Position numbers and translations under genes: made by a program
Shown here: one piece after another, positions 1 to 6,977 of the stretch
Numbering within the stretch: position 1 is the stretch's first letter
Layout: each line of letters begins with the position of its first letter
Notes under the pieces: model-generated
Databases searched by the model: none
Seen by the model: only the letters and a program-made list of their open reading frames with translations
What the model was told of the DNA's origin: nothing
Assembly: GCA_964652155.1 (NCBI GenBank)
Contig: CAZZBK010000070.1
Span: 1 to 30,433 of the forward strand
Direction: 5' to 3'
Source of the DNA: CAZZBK01 sp964652155
GTDB taxonomy: Bacteria; Planctomycetota; Planctomycetia; Pirellulales; PNKZ01
DNA length: 30,433 nt

Positions 1-1
1 C

Positions 2-280
2 AACATCTACCGCGATGGCTGCGTGGGGGTGATCGACGCCCATCACGGCAGCGATATTCGGCACTTTCTCAAGTCGTTGCAGCGGATCCACGACAGCGAC
101 GTCGAATGGTTGTTGCCCAGTCACGGGCCGATCTTTCGCAAGGACAATGCCCAAATTCGTCAGACGATGCAGCGGCTCGAGGGCTATTTGCACATGGCCG
201 ACTTCGGCACGTGTGCCATCGATTGGCCGCTGATGGATGCGTGGGACAACGAGCTGGCCGAGGGGAAGTTTCCGCAGTAG
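2..280 (+). CDS. Metallo-beta-lactamase-fold hydrolase, C-terminal part (5' truncated)
   Basis: The reading frame is open from the window edge and ends at TAG 278-280, so only about 92 C-terminal residues are present. The fragment reads GVIDAHHGSDIRHFLKSL, then LLPSHGPIF. A late Ser-His-Gly-Pro segment after a beta strand is typical of the last metal-binding His in metallo-beta-lactamase-fold proteins. The tail is helical and ends in an acidic stretch. The early HxHxDH metal motif would lie outside the window, so the substrate cannot be assigned. The family is fairly likely; the specific function is unknown. Confidence 0.6.
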   Translation, partial: NIYRDGCVGVIDAHHGSDIRHFLKSLQRIHDSDVEWLLPSHGPIFRKDNAQIRQTMQRLEGYLHMADFGTCAIDWPLMDAWDNELAEGKFPQ

Positions 281-325
281 TCGGCCGATCGTATATTGCA
301 AAATTGGCCGTGGAATGAGTGACCA

Positions 326-379
326 CCCAAGCTGGCGACTCTGTCGCCGGTCTCTCGGCGGCAAAGCCGCCGGCTTGGG
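326..379. repeat. Cloverleaf-like palindromic element
   Basis: An outer stem CCCAAGC (326-332) pairs with GCTTGGG (373-379). Inside it are two perfect hairpins with 3-nt loops: GGCGAC-TCT-GTCGCC (334-348) and CGGCGGC-AAA-GCCGCCG (356-372). The whole could fold as a three-way junction on either strand. It lies 46 bp after the hydrolase stop codon, so it may act as a terminator, but there is no T-run and it resembles a REP-like intergenic palindrome. A further perfect hairpin, GCGAATA-GCGGA-TATTCGC, lies at 425-443. Nothing else was recognised between 281 and 600. Confidence 0.6.
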
Positions 380-613
380 GTCATTATTCCATTGAAGCCA
401 GCAGTGCAGGCTTAGGGTTATGACGCGAATAGCGGATATTCGCTCAATGCCGAACGTATCGTCGGCCGATGCCTAAGTTAACGAGCGCTCGCCTCTTCCC
501 GCAGCGCGGCCCGTTTGTGCATCGCGTCTCGACCCGGTTCGAGGAACGCGGCACATCGTGTCCGCCAGGCGTGGTGCTCCACTCAGACAAGCCAATCGAG
601 AGGGAGAGTCGAC

Positions 614-934
614 ATGTTTCGACGCATCATGTGGGCGTTGGTCTGCACCGGCGCGTTTGGCGCCGCGGCCAGCTCGGCCGAGGCGCAACAGGCCTACGGC
701 CGGCAGTGGGCGCATAGCCAGAACACCCAAGACTGGCAGCGGTTCTACCACTACCCGTACGTGTACTATCCGCAAAACTTTTGGAACCGCGACTACTACA
801 AAAGCTCCGAGAGCTTGTATTATCGCTATCCGCAAGAGATGCGCATTCCGGTCTACAATCGCAAATGGCACAACGAGTACCCGGAAGATCGCCGGTACCA
901 CTCGGGTCACCACTTCATTCTCGACACGTTTTAG
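614..934 (+). CDS. Small secreted Tyr/Trp-rich protein of unknown function
   Basis: This encodes 106 residues. The ATG at 614 is chosen because AGGGAG lies about 8 nt upstream and a clear signal peptide follows (MFRRIMWALVCTGAFGAAASSAEA). The mature chain of about 80 residues contains 14 Tyr and 4 Trp, in motifs such as YHYPYVYY, RDYY, LYYRYP and HHFILDTF. There are no Cys residues and no membrane segment after the signal. Similar short proteins are, to my memory, common in Pirellulales, where they sometimes carry an unsupported 'calmodulin-binding' label. That recollection is unverified. Aromatic-rich exported proteins could be envelope or matrix components, which is inference. No operon partner is evident: the next gene is convergent and ends 20 bp away. 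Confidence 0.75.
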   Translation: MFRRIMWALVCTGAFGAAASSAEAQQAYGRQWAHSQNTQDWQRFYHYPYVYYPQNFWNRDYYKSSESLYYRYPQEMRIPVYNRKWHNEYPEDRRYHSGHHFILDTF

Positions 935-953
935 TGTTGAGCGTGGGGCGGCG

Positions 954-2144
954 CTAGGCCCCCGCGGCGGCAAAGTCGTAGAGGATGTCGCTGGCCTGTT
1001 GTAGCTCGGAGAGCGGCAGCCACTCGTCGACCGTATGGGCCTGGTCGATCGAGCCGGGGCCAAACACGACGCACGGCACGCCGGCCTGGGAAAATGCTCC
1101 CGCGTCGGTCCCGTAGGGGACGCCGATCGTTTCACCGCGAGCGATCCGTTGCCGTGCCGCGCTCACCAAGCGCTGCGCGAGCGGTCCGTTGTGAGAGTCG
1201 GAGAGCGCGGGGCCCATGATGAACGGCGTCTCGTGGGTCAGCGGCGGCGATACGTTCGCCACGCGATTGACATACGCAATGGCATGTTGATAGGCGTCGG
1301 GCCCACTCTCGCCGGGCAACACGCGGCGGTCGATCTCGATGGTGCACAGGTCGGGCACGGTGTTCACGCTAATGCCGCCGCTGATCAAGCCGACGCTGAG
1401 CGTCACGCCGCCGCAGAGCGCGTGACGCGCAAACTTGGGGGTCTCGTCGCGGGCATAACTCTCGAAGGCCCCTAGCACGCGGGCCATTTTGTACACGGCG
1501 TTGTCGCCCAGGTGGGGCATCGAACTGTGCGATGCCTTGCCGTGCGTCTGCACACGCCAACGTACCGTTCCCTTGTGAGCCACGACAACATTCAAGCTCG
1601 TCGGCTCGGCTACCACCGCCAACTCGGGCTGGCGCGGGAAGATCGAGCCAGGCTGCCCCCAAAACTCGGTCAGAGCTGTCGCTCCGGTAAAGCCACACTC
1701 TTCGTTGATCGTGCAGGCCATCAGAATGGTCGGCATGTTGGCCGGGCGATCCTGGGCCAGCCGGGCGATGGCTCCAAGCATGGCCACCATGCCCCCCTTG
1801 ATATCGCACGAGCCGCGTCCGTACATGCGGCCGTCACGCACCTCGGGCTTGAACGGGTCGATGATCATGCCATCGATGGGGACCGTGTCTTGGTGAGCCT
1901 CGAACAGGATGACTTTGCCGCCGTCTTCGGGCCGCTTGGCGCCGTCGAGCCGCGCGACGATGTTGTCGCGCTGCGGGGCAACGGTCTGCCGCTGCCACGG
2001 CAGGCCGAGCCGTGTGAATAGGGCCTGCAAGTAATTGGTCACCCGGTGTTCGTAGAACTCGGGGCCCGAGACCGGTCGGCCCATCGGATTCACGCTGGGG
2101 GTGGCGACCAAGTCGGCAAGGGTTTGAACCAGATCGAGCGCCAT
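954..2144 (-). CDS. M20-family metallopeptidase/deacylase (ArgE/DapE-like)
   Basis: This encodes 396 residues starting at MALDLVQTLADLVATPSVNP. An upstream in-frame extension to 2282 is possible but has low-complexity, non-family composition. Family features are clear: FEAHQDTVP (metal His plus catalytic Asp), GRGSCDIKGG (bridging Asp), NEECGFTG (catalytic Glu and metal Glu), VVAEPTSL, a dimerisation-type domain around HGKASHSS, and a C-terminal AHTVDEW carrying the last metal His. M20 enzymes use two zinc ions to hydrolyse N-acyl amino acids or dipeptides. ArgE (acetylornithine), DapE (succinyl-diaminopimelate) and carboxypeptidase-type members cannot be separated here. No signal peptide is seen, so it is probably cytoplasmic. 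No arginine or lysine biosynthesis genes are adjacent. Confidence 0.88.
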   Translation of the reverse strand: MALDLVQTLADLVATPSVNPMGRPVSGPEFYEHRVTNYLQALFTRLGLPWQRQTVAPQRDNIVARLDGAKRPEDGGKVILFEAHQDTVPIDGMIIDPFKPEVRDGRMYGRGSCDIKGGMVAMLGAIARLAQDRPANMPTILMACTINEECGFTGATALTEFWGQPGSIFPRQPELAVVAEPTSLNVVVAHKGTVRWRVQTHGKASHSSMPHLGDNAVYKMARVLGAFESYARDETPKFARHALCGGVTLSVGLISGGISVNTVPDLCTIEIDRRVLPGESGPDAYQHAIAYVNRVANVSPPLTHETPFIMGPALSDSHNGPLAQRLVSAARQRIARGETIGVPYGTDAGAFSQAGVPCVVFGPGSIDQAHTVDEWLPLSELQQASDILYDFAAAGA

Positions 2145-2356
2145 GGGCGGGGATATCCTGAAGGGTGAGCAGGGGGCGAATTGCTGGCATTGTAGCCGAG
2201 CCGATCGTCGCTGCCAGCATGGGGTCGCGGGTGGAGCATAAGTTGGGAAAGCTTTTCGGATTGTCGGGCGTACAGTAGTCAAATTCGTGTTAAACCCTGC
2301 TGAATGTTTGGGTTCCTACGTTAGTTCCCGTTGTACGGATTCCGAAACTTTTCATG

Positions 2357-2497
2357 GGTATTGAGGTTCAGGTAATGAAGTTATCAAGACGACCAACGGG
2401 AGTCCGTAAATACCGGCCTCGCGTTGCTCGGCCTGCTAAGTTCATTGTCGGAGGATCAATAGCCAACGGTCCCGGCTCGGAGTTCAACGCTCTCATG
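2357..2497 (+). repeat. Dispersed repeat, copy A (leader of outer-membrane protein gene)
   Basis: Positions 2357-2461 match the complement of 28564-28670 at close to 90 percent by eye, including 27 consecutive identical bases centred on CGTAAATACCGGCCTCGCGT. A second short block, TTCAACGCTCTCATG (2483-2497), matches 28533-28547 after a gap of different length. Read forwards it could encode IEVQVMKLSRRPTGVRKYRP followed by RVARPAKFIV. The stop codon that ends the frame in copy B (TGA) is GGA here, so the frame runs on to 2560. Copy A ends 41 bp before the ATG of the next gene. It is less GC-rich than its surroundings. No terminal inverted repeats or target duplications were seen. Confidence 0.8.
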
Positions 2498-2538
2498 CCG
2501 AGGGTGTTTGATGAGTCATTCCAGCAGAATCGGATTTC

Positions 2539-4014
2539 ATGCGATTACGCGCCGCGCTAAAACGCTCGACGATGTGCCGCGGCGCGTCGTGGGTCGGGTT
2601 CGTCACGCTGAGCATCGCCGTGGCGACGCTGCTCGGCGTGCCGTTGTGCGCTGCCGAGTTGCCGAGTTCGCCGTTCTGGCAAGCCATGGCGGCGTCGGTT
2701 GACACGTCGGGGCCCTCGATGTCGGCTGACTCACCCACGGCATCGGCGTATTCGCGAGCGGCTGCTGCTCGTGTGGAGAGCGCCTCGCCCGAGGCGATTG
2801 AAACACCGCCGCCGACGGCTTATATGCCAGGCCCTTCGATGCCACCCTACTGGCCTACGGTTCCCGCCTTCATGGGTGACCCACTGGGGTGGATCGAACC
2901 GCGACGTTGCTTGGCGTGCCAGCCGTGGCAGGCAATTTATCAGGGCTCGAACTACGGTCAATCGTGTCTCTGTGGCACGCCCGGCGGCGGCTTGTCATTC
3001 GACGGCTTGTTTCGTGCGTACTATGTCAACGATCAGCGCGTGCAATGGACAGGGAACGAAGAGACGTTTGGGGTGGAAGGGGTGCTGGCCCCCAGTTGGT
3101 CGTACGAAGACTCGGGCATGAGCGTGGCGACCAATGGCGTGTTTTTTCTGAATCAGCCGTTCGATCGTAACCTACTCAAGTTTCCCGCGGGGACTTCGTA
3201 CGAACCGAATTTTCAGATCGACCCGTTTCAGATTTGGAATTTGAATGTCTCGATCGAGCGGGGTAACTGGCGGTTGGCCTTTGGCAAGGCCCCGACTCCG
3301 TTTGGCCGATACTACGCGCCGTTGTTCAGCAACAACCGCAGCGACGCGCCGTTCATTCGCTCCGAGATCATTCACTGGAACGAGGTCGGAATCTTCTTGC
3401 GTTACACGTCGGGGATTTTTCTTGCCGATATTGCCGTGACCAATGGCACGCAGGATCGCGACACCAACTCTTCCAAGGCCGGGGTGGTGCGATTGGGGAT
3501 GCAAACGCCCGGCTTCGAGGCCGGCGCGTCCGCCAAAATTCAGGATGGCGTTGGTTCCGAATGGCAAAAATACGTGAACAACTACTTTGGCTTCGACGTG
3601 CTCGTGAATCGCGGCAACTGGGATGTCTCGGCCGAGGTCATTTACGACGAGTACGGCTATCGCAGGCCGATTGACCCCAACACAATCACCTGGGGGCGCA
3701 GCCTGTACTATCGCGATATCTACGTTGGTCGGCCGGGCGGCAAACTCACCGGCCTAGGCTATTACGTGAACGTCGGTCGGACCTGGGCCAACCTTCGAAT
3801 CGACTTGAACTACGGTGACTACTTTCCCACCCCCCTCGACAATGCGCTCGTCGACACACCGCATCACCGCGGGCTGATCAAAGGCACTTGGCGCTGCGCG
3901 CGCGGATTGGAATCGTTCACGAGCGTGATGGTGGAGAACGTTCGACCGGTCGAGCCGTTCCGCTCGGGACAGAGTCCGATCACGGTGTTGACCGGAATGC
4001 AGTCGTACTTCTGA
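2539..4014 (+). CDS. Outer-membrane beta-barrel (porin-like) protein
   Basis: This encodes 491 residues with a signal peptide (hydrophobic segment about residues 18-36, ending VPLCAAEL). A Pro/Ser/Ala-rich linker of about 85 residues follows. Next comes a four-Cys cluster (C124, C127, C143, C145, motif CLACQPW...CLC), then a long region of alternating aromatic beta strands. The motif GNWRLAFGKAPTPFGRYY resembles the FGK-PFG segment of gated or carbohydrate porins. The protein ends in SYF, a terminal aromatic as expected for a BAM-recognised beta-signal. It is probably a channel or surface barrel; the substrate is unknown. The start has no obvious Shine-Dalgarno sequence, and its leader is the dispersed repeat at 2357-2497. 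The gene stands alone and is followed by a large inverted repeat. Confidence 0.75.
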   Translation: MRLRAALKRSTMCRGASWVGFVTLSIAVATLLGVPLCAAELPSSPFWQAMAASVDTSGPSMSADSPTASAYSRAAAARVESASPEAIETPPPTAYMPGPSMPPYWPTVPAFMGDPLGWIEPRRCLACQPWQAIYQGSNYGQSCLCGTPGGGLSFDGLFRAYYVNDQRVQWTGNEETFGVEGVLAPSWSYEDSGMSVATNGVFFLNQPFDRNLLKFPAGTSYEPNFQIDPFQIWNLNVSIERGNWRLAFGKAPTPFGRYYAPLFSNNRSDAPFIRSEIIHWNEVGIFLRYTSGIFLADIAVTNGTQDRDTNSSKAGVVRLGMQTPGFEAGASAKIQDGVGSEWQKYVNNYFGFDVLVNRGNWDVSAEVIYDEYGYRRPIDPNTITWGRSLYYRDIYVGRPGGKLTGLGYYVNVGRTWANLRIDLNYGDYFPTPLDNALVDTPHHRGLIKGTWRCARGLESFTSVMVENVRPVEPFRSGQSPITVLTGMQSYF

Positions 4015-4063
4015 GGCTGACCCCGGAAGGGCATTCACCGTTGTGGGTGACTGGCGTCGATGT

Positions 4064-4158
4064 GGGTGGCTGGTGTTTTGCGCAGCAAAACCCGGCGAGT
4101 GACGTGTGACACCGGCTCGAAGTGAGCCGGGTTTTGCTGCGCAAAACACCAGCCACCC
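4064..4158. repeat. 33-bp perfect inverted repeat with nested hairpins
   Basis: Left arm 4064-4096 and right arm 4126-4158 are perfect reverse complements, separated by 29 bp. Each arm also contains its own hairpin: GTTTTGC-GCA-GCAAAAC (4074-4090) and GTTTTGC-TGC-GCAAAAC (4131-4147). The element can therefore form either one long hairpin or a cloverleaf. An outer pair, CCGGAAGGG (4023-4031) and CCCTTCCGG (4156-4164), adds a third layer. It sits between convergent genes (stops at 4014 and 4215), so it may end transcription in both directions. There is no transposase and no coding potential. Confidence 0.85.
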
Positions 4159-4214
4159 TTCCGGACCATCTTCCTTCGGCCACCGCCGATTCGTCACGAA
4201 CTTTTGAGACGCTC

Positions 4215-5261
4215 TTACGATTCGAGTTCGCCGGGGCTGCGCGCGCGCAACACGTCGAGGTCTTTCGTCGAGATGATCGAGAACGGCGAATGCAGCGGAC
4301 GCCACGGTTCACCGCGCTGCTCGATCTGCGCCTCCGAGACGGTCCCCAGTCGGCCGTGAGCCAACGACAGATACGAAACCCGTTGCGGCACCAGACCGAT
4401 GATGCGGGCCAAGGTGGCGTCGAGCGCGGTGAGGTTGGCGCCGACGGCGATCATGCCCATCGATTTGGCCGTGCCGAGAATTGGGCCGTCCCCTTCCATG
4501 CAGGTGATGGCGTCGACGACGGCCACCGAGGGGGGGAGCGAGCCGTTGATGTCGATCACCGTCTGCGGAATGCCCGCGTGGTGCAGCACGTTCTTGGGCC
4601 AGCCATAGACGACGCCGGGCAGCGTGCCGTAGAGGTTTTTGAGCGCCGCGGTGATGCCGACCCAATGGTGCGTTTTGAGTTTGGGCATCGACACGATCAG
4701 ATCGGCCTGCAAGACCGAAGAGGGAAAAAACAACCCGCGCAGCTGCGATACCTTCGGGCGATTTGCGACAAAGCCGACCTCTTCGTAGTTCAGATCGGCG
4801 AACGGCAGCTTGGCGTCATCGAGCGCCTCGCCGATGCGCGATTCGGACAGCGCCATTTCGGTGTCGCGCACGTGGCCAGGGGCTTCTCCCACGCTGACCG
4901 TTGCGCCCCAGTTGCGAAATACGTTGGCGGTCGCCACGATCACGGCCGGATGCGTGGTCATTTGCGGACTGGAACGAATTGGCTCGACCATGTTCGGCTT
5001 GAGCAGCACGCGGCGACCTTTGAGCTCGGCCGGGTCGAGCCCCACGCTCAACAAACCATCGCGGATCGTTTGCTCCAGCGGACCGTCGTACGTCTGATTG
5101 CGGGCCAAGAACACGGGGGTCTGCGTGCGCACACCCCGAAAGCGACGGATGAGTTGATAACCGATCGAGCCCGCCGCGGCGGCGATGACCGTGCCGCTGC
5201 CGATGAGCAACGCGCGGCGGTCGATCTGCACCTGGGGAGTTTCTTGAGGCTTCGTGCTCAT
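4215..5261 (-). CDS. DUF362 domain protein with N-terminal Tat-like/membrane anchor
   Basis: This encodes 348 residues. The start ATG at 5261 overlaps the stop codon of the upstream gene (ATGA) and has AAGGTGG about 10 nt before it. The N-terminus has DRRALLIG followed by a hydrophobic stretch (about residues 16-37), which suits a twin-arginine signal or a membrane anchor. The body matches DUF362: VLLKPNMVEP, TTHPAVIVA, VSVGEAPGH, then MPKLKTHHWVGITAALKNLY, then VVDAITCMEGDGP. It lacks the ferredoxin-type Cys clusters found in some DUF362 proteins. The family has no settled biochemical role. Coupling to a terpene-cyclase-fold protein suggests the two act together at the membrane, which is inference. 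Confidence 0.85.
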   Translation of the reverse strand: MSTKPQETPQVQIDRRALLIGSGTVIAAAAGSIGYQLIRRFRGVRTQTPVFLARNQTYDGPLEQTIRDGLLSVGLDPAELKGRRVLLKPNMVEPIRSSPQMTTHPAVIVATANVFRNWGATVSVGEAPGHVRDTEMALSESRIGEALDDAKLPFADLNYEEVGFVANRPKVSQLRGLFFPSSVLQADLIVSMPKLKTHHWVGITAALKNLYGTLPGVVYGWPKNVLHHAGIPQTVIDINGSLPPSVAVVDAITCMEGDGPILGTAKSMGMIAVGANLTALDATLARIIGLVPQRVSYLSLAHGRLGTVSEAQIEQRGEPWRPLHSPFSIISTKDLDVLRARSPGELES

Positions 5262-6157
5262 GCCGCGGATCCACCTTGAGCAAGCGTAATGAGCGGACAT
5301 TGCGCCCCTTGAGCCGCCAACAAGGCCCACGCCATCGCCAACGGCGATGCCCCACGACGTTCGCTGCGCGCCAGCGCCGTGACGATCCACTCGTGCGACG
5401 CTTTGGGAAGCCGCTCGTGCGCCGCCAGACCGATGAGCGCATACGAAAGTGAAATGATGGTCGCGGCGGGGCCCACCTGCGACTCGACCCACGCGACGGT
5501 CTTGCCCATCGGTTGCGGGTTGTCCCCCTCGCCAGCGAGCGCGATGAGCGCGAGCCCCGACGGCTCAAGATGCGGCCGCAATTCTTGACCGAGCACAAAT
5601 GTGTTGCCGTAGTTGCAGCCGCCGCCAGGCAACTGACGATCGATCAAGACCCGGACCGCCTCGCGGGCGCGCGTGTGACTGGCTTGCCGCACCCCCTTGA
5701 GCGCCAGCAGGCACCAGGCTGTCGGCTCGAGCCATGTGTGCGTCGTCTCGACCCAGGGCCAGCCGACGAGGGTCGTGTCGTGTCCCAACTCGGGCGACCG
5801 TTCCGAGGGCTTCCCTTTGATCGTGAACATCCACTGGATGGCTGAACGAATGTGGTTCGCGGCGGGATTATCGGCCAAGCGATCGGCGGCTGCCGCGCGC
5901 GGCGCGCACCAGGCGAGCACCGCGAGGCCCGTGGGCCAATGCGGCGCCGTCTGCGTGCGACTCACGCCGACACACCCTTCGGGCTGTTGCATCTCGATGA
6001 GTTGCGAGCGGGCCCGCTGCGCGGCGGCTGTCTGGCCATGCGACTCGAGCGCCAAGGCCGCGAGGGCCGTTGGCTCCGCCGCCGCGGGGCTCCCCGCGCG
6101 ATAGCCCCACTCGGGCAGTGCGGCGAGTCGCTCGAGCGTGGTGGTCAGCGCATCCAT
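5258..6157 (-). CDS. Prenyltransferase/squalene-oxidase repeat (alpha-alpha toroid) protein
   Basis: This encodes 299 residues. Its repeats of about 50 residues resemble the alpha-barrel halves of terpene cyclases and prenyltransferase beta subunits: LEPTAWCLLALKG, GGGCNYGN, LEPSGLALIALAGEGD and ALIGLAAHERL. It lacks the DxDD catalytic motif of squalene-hopene cyclase and is about half the length of that enzyme. A stand-alone repeat protein with a binding or unknown catalytic role therefore fits better than a triterpene cyclase. No signal peptide is visible. There is no good Shine-Dalgarno before the ATG at 6157, but a small upstream frame (6145-6291) overlaps it and could supply coupling. 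Its stop overlaps the start of the DUF362 gene by 4 nt. Confidence 0.75.
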   Translation of the reverse strand: MDALTTTLERLAALPEWGYRAGSPAAAEPTALAALALESHGQTAAAQRARSQLIEMQQPEGCVGVSRTQTAPHWPTGLAVLAWCAPRAAAADRLADNPAANHIRSAIQWMFTIKGKPSERSPELGHDTTLVGWPWVETTHTWLEPTAWCLLALKGVRQASHTRAREAVRVLIDRQLPGGGCNYGNTFVLGQELRPHLEPSGLALIALAGEGDNPQPMGKTVAWVESQVGPAATIISLSYALIGLAAHERLPKASHEWIVTALARSERRGASPLAMAWALLAAQGAQCPLITLAQGGSAA

Positions 6158-6291
6158 GTGGGGCTACAAACAGCGTAAAGGAGACGAGCGAGGTTGGATC
6201 GCAAGGCGTGTAGGTATTGTATGATCGAATCGCGCTCGGGGGCTATCGCAGTGCGAATCTTCTGGGCGGCATATTCTACGCGGTCAGCCAT
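6145..6291 (-). CDS. Possible small protein (48 aa) overlapping the next gene
   Basis: A 48-residue frame starts at ATG 6291 (MADRVEYAAQKIRTAIAPER) and ends in CSPTWMR. It has a good Shine-Dalgarno (AAGAGGA, 9 nt spacing) and overlaps the start of the following repeat protein by 13 bp, which would allow translational coupling. The sequence is amphipathic and helical in character with no recognised motif. It could be a chance frame; the main support is the ribosome binding site and the absence of one for the downstream gene. Confidence 0.3.
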   Translation of the reverse strand: MADRVEYAAQKIRTAIAPERDSIIQYLHALRSNLARLLYAVCSPTWMR

Positions 6292-6469
6292 CCACTGTAT
6301 CCTCTTCTCGCCGAGCAACTTAGCGCGAGTCCGTGAGTTTCGCTCCGGAGCGGGTTGCCGACAGGGCAAAAAAATTCGCCGGTAGTTTTTTGACAAAGCT
6401 CATAATTGACCTAGGTTTCCTAGTGTCAGGACGAATGGAACGCCACGAGCGGACCGGACGCCCTGACCA

Positions 6470-6488
6470 GGCCGACGATGAGTCGGCC
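6470..6488. other. Perfect hairpin upstream of the riboswitch
   Basis: GGCCGAC (6470-6476), loop GATGA, GTCGGCC (6482-6488). It lies about 100 bp before the riboswitch and may mark the end of an upstream transcript or part of the promoter region. There is no T-run, so its role is uncertain. A TTGACA box at 6390-6395 was noted nearby, but no convincing -10 partner was found. Confidence 0.35.
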
Positions 6489-6587
6489 ATCCCATCGACT
6501 GCGGAAGTTCTTCCGATGAATCGGCTCTGTTTTGCACCCTTTTGTGGGCAGGACTTTTCGTGCCGATGGGATTAGGCCTGTCGCCTT

Positions 6588-6687
6588 AGCATCCTCGACA
6601 AAGGCAAACCGGTCGCGAGGCCGGGGCGCAAAGCTGTTGGGCCAGGAACGGTGACGTTCTTGGAAGCCTGGCTGCCGAAGGGATCCT
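6588..6687 (+). ncRNA. GEMM-I cyclic dinucleotide riboswitch aptamer
   Basis: The conserved GEMM-I pieces occur in order. AAAGGCAAACC (6600-6610) is followed by a hairpin CCGGTC-GCGA-GGCCGG with a GNRA tetraloop (6609-6624). GGGGCGCAAAGC (6622-6633) then joins GGGCC and a second hairpin, CCAGGAACG-GTGA-CGTTCTTGG (6642-6663). The 3' conserved part is GCCTGGCTGCCGAA (6666-6679). A closing P1 stem pairs AGCATCCT (about 6588-6595) with AGGGATCCT (about 6679-6687). This matches the known c-di-GMP-I architecture, in which the GNRA loop docks on the second helix. It points towards the Flp pilin gene starting at 6978. No terminator-type expression platform was identified with certainty. Confidence 0.9.
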
Positions 6688-6977
6688 GTTGCCGTGGCAA
6701 GGTTGTGAGCGATCACGACCGTGCTCGACCGCAGGCACTTCGGATCGTGGTGAATGGTGTTCGCACCGCTTGCCGCGGTCCTTTGGTTCGACCGGATGAA
6801 AGGGTGAAGCGTAATGGTTTTTACGTGGAAGCGAGAAGCGTCGGAGCAGGCCGCTAGCCCTGGAGGGTTGGCAATCTTCGACGTTTCGAGCGGAAGCAAC
6901 ATTCTTTTGACATCGGTCGATCGATGCAGCGGCTCCGTTTGCCGACAGCGACAGATCGCACCTTGGAGGACACAACT
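6688..6977 (+). promoter_or_regulatory. Long structured leader between riboswitch and pilin gene
   Basis: About 290 nt separate the aptamer from the pilin start. No coding frame here is convincing. Local hairpins include ACCGC-TTGCC-GCGGT (6765-6779) and GCTAGCCC-TGGA-GGGTTGGC (6853-6872, with G-U pairs). Neither is followed by a T-run. GGAGGA at 6965-6970 is a strong Shine-Dalgarno for the pilin. The leader could hold the expression platform, or a processing site; this is inference. Confidence 0.4.

Noticed and set aside
2354..2560. 68-residue frame through repeat copy A as a protein-coding gene
   Set aside because: The stop that ends the corresponding frame in copy B is lost here, substitutions do not favour synonymous sites, and the frame runs into the next gene. 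It is better treated as a repeat until copy number is known.
4122..5279. 385-residue plus-strand frame
   Set aside because: It is antisense to the DUF362 gene and begins inside the inverted repeat. No motif is present.
6361..6394. GCCGACAGGGCAAA near 6355-6370 as a second GEMM aptamer
   Set aside because: It lacks the following GNRA hairpin, the CGCAAAGC segment and the 3' GCCGA element.
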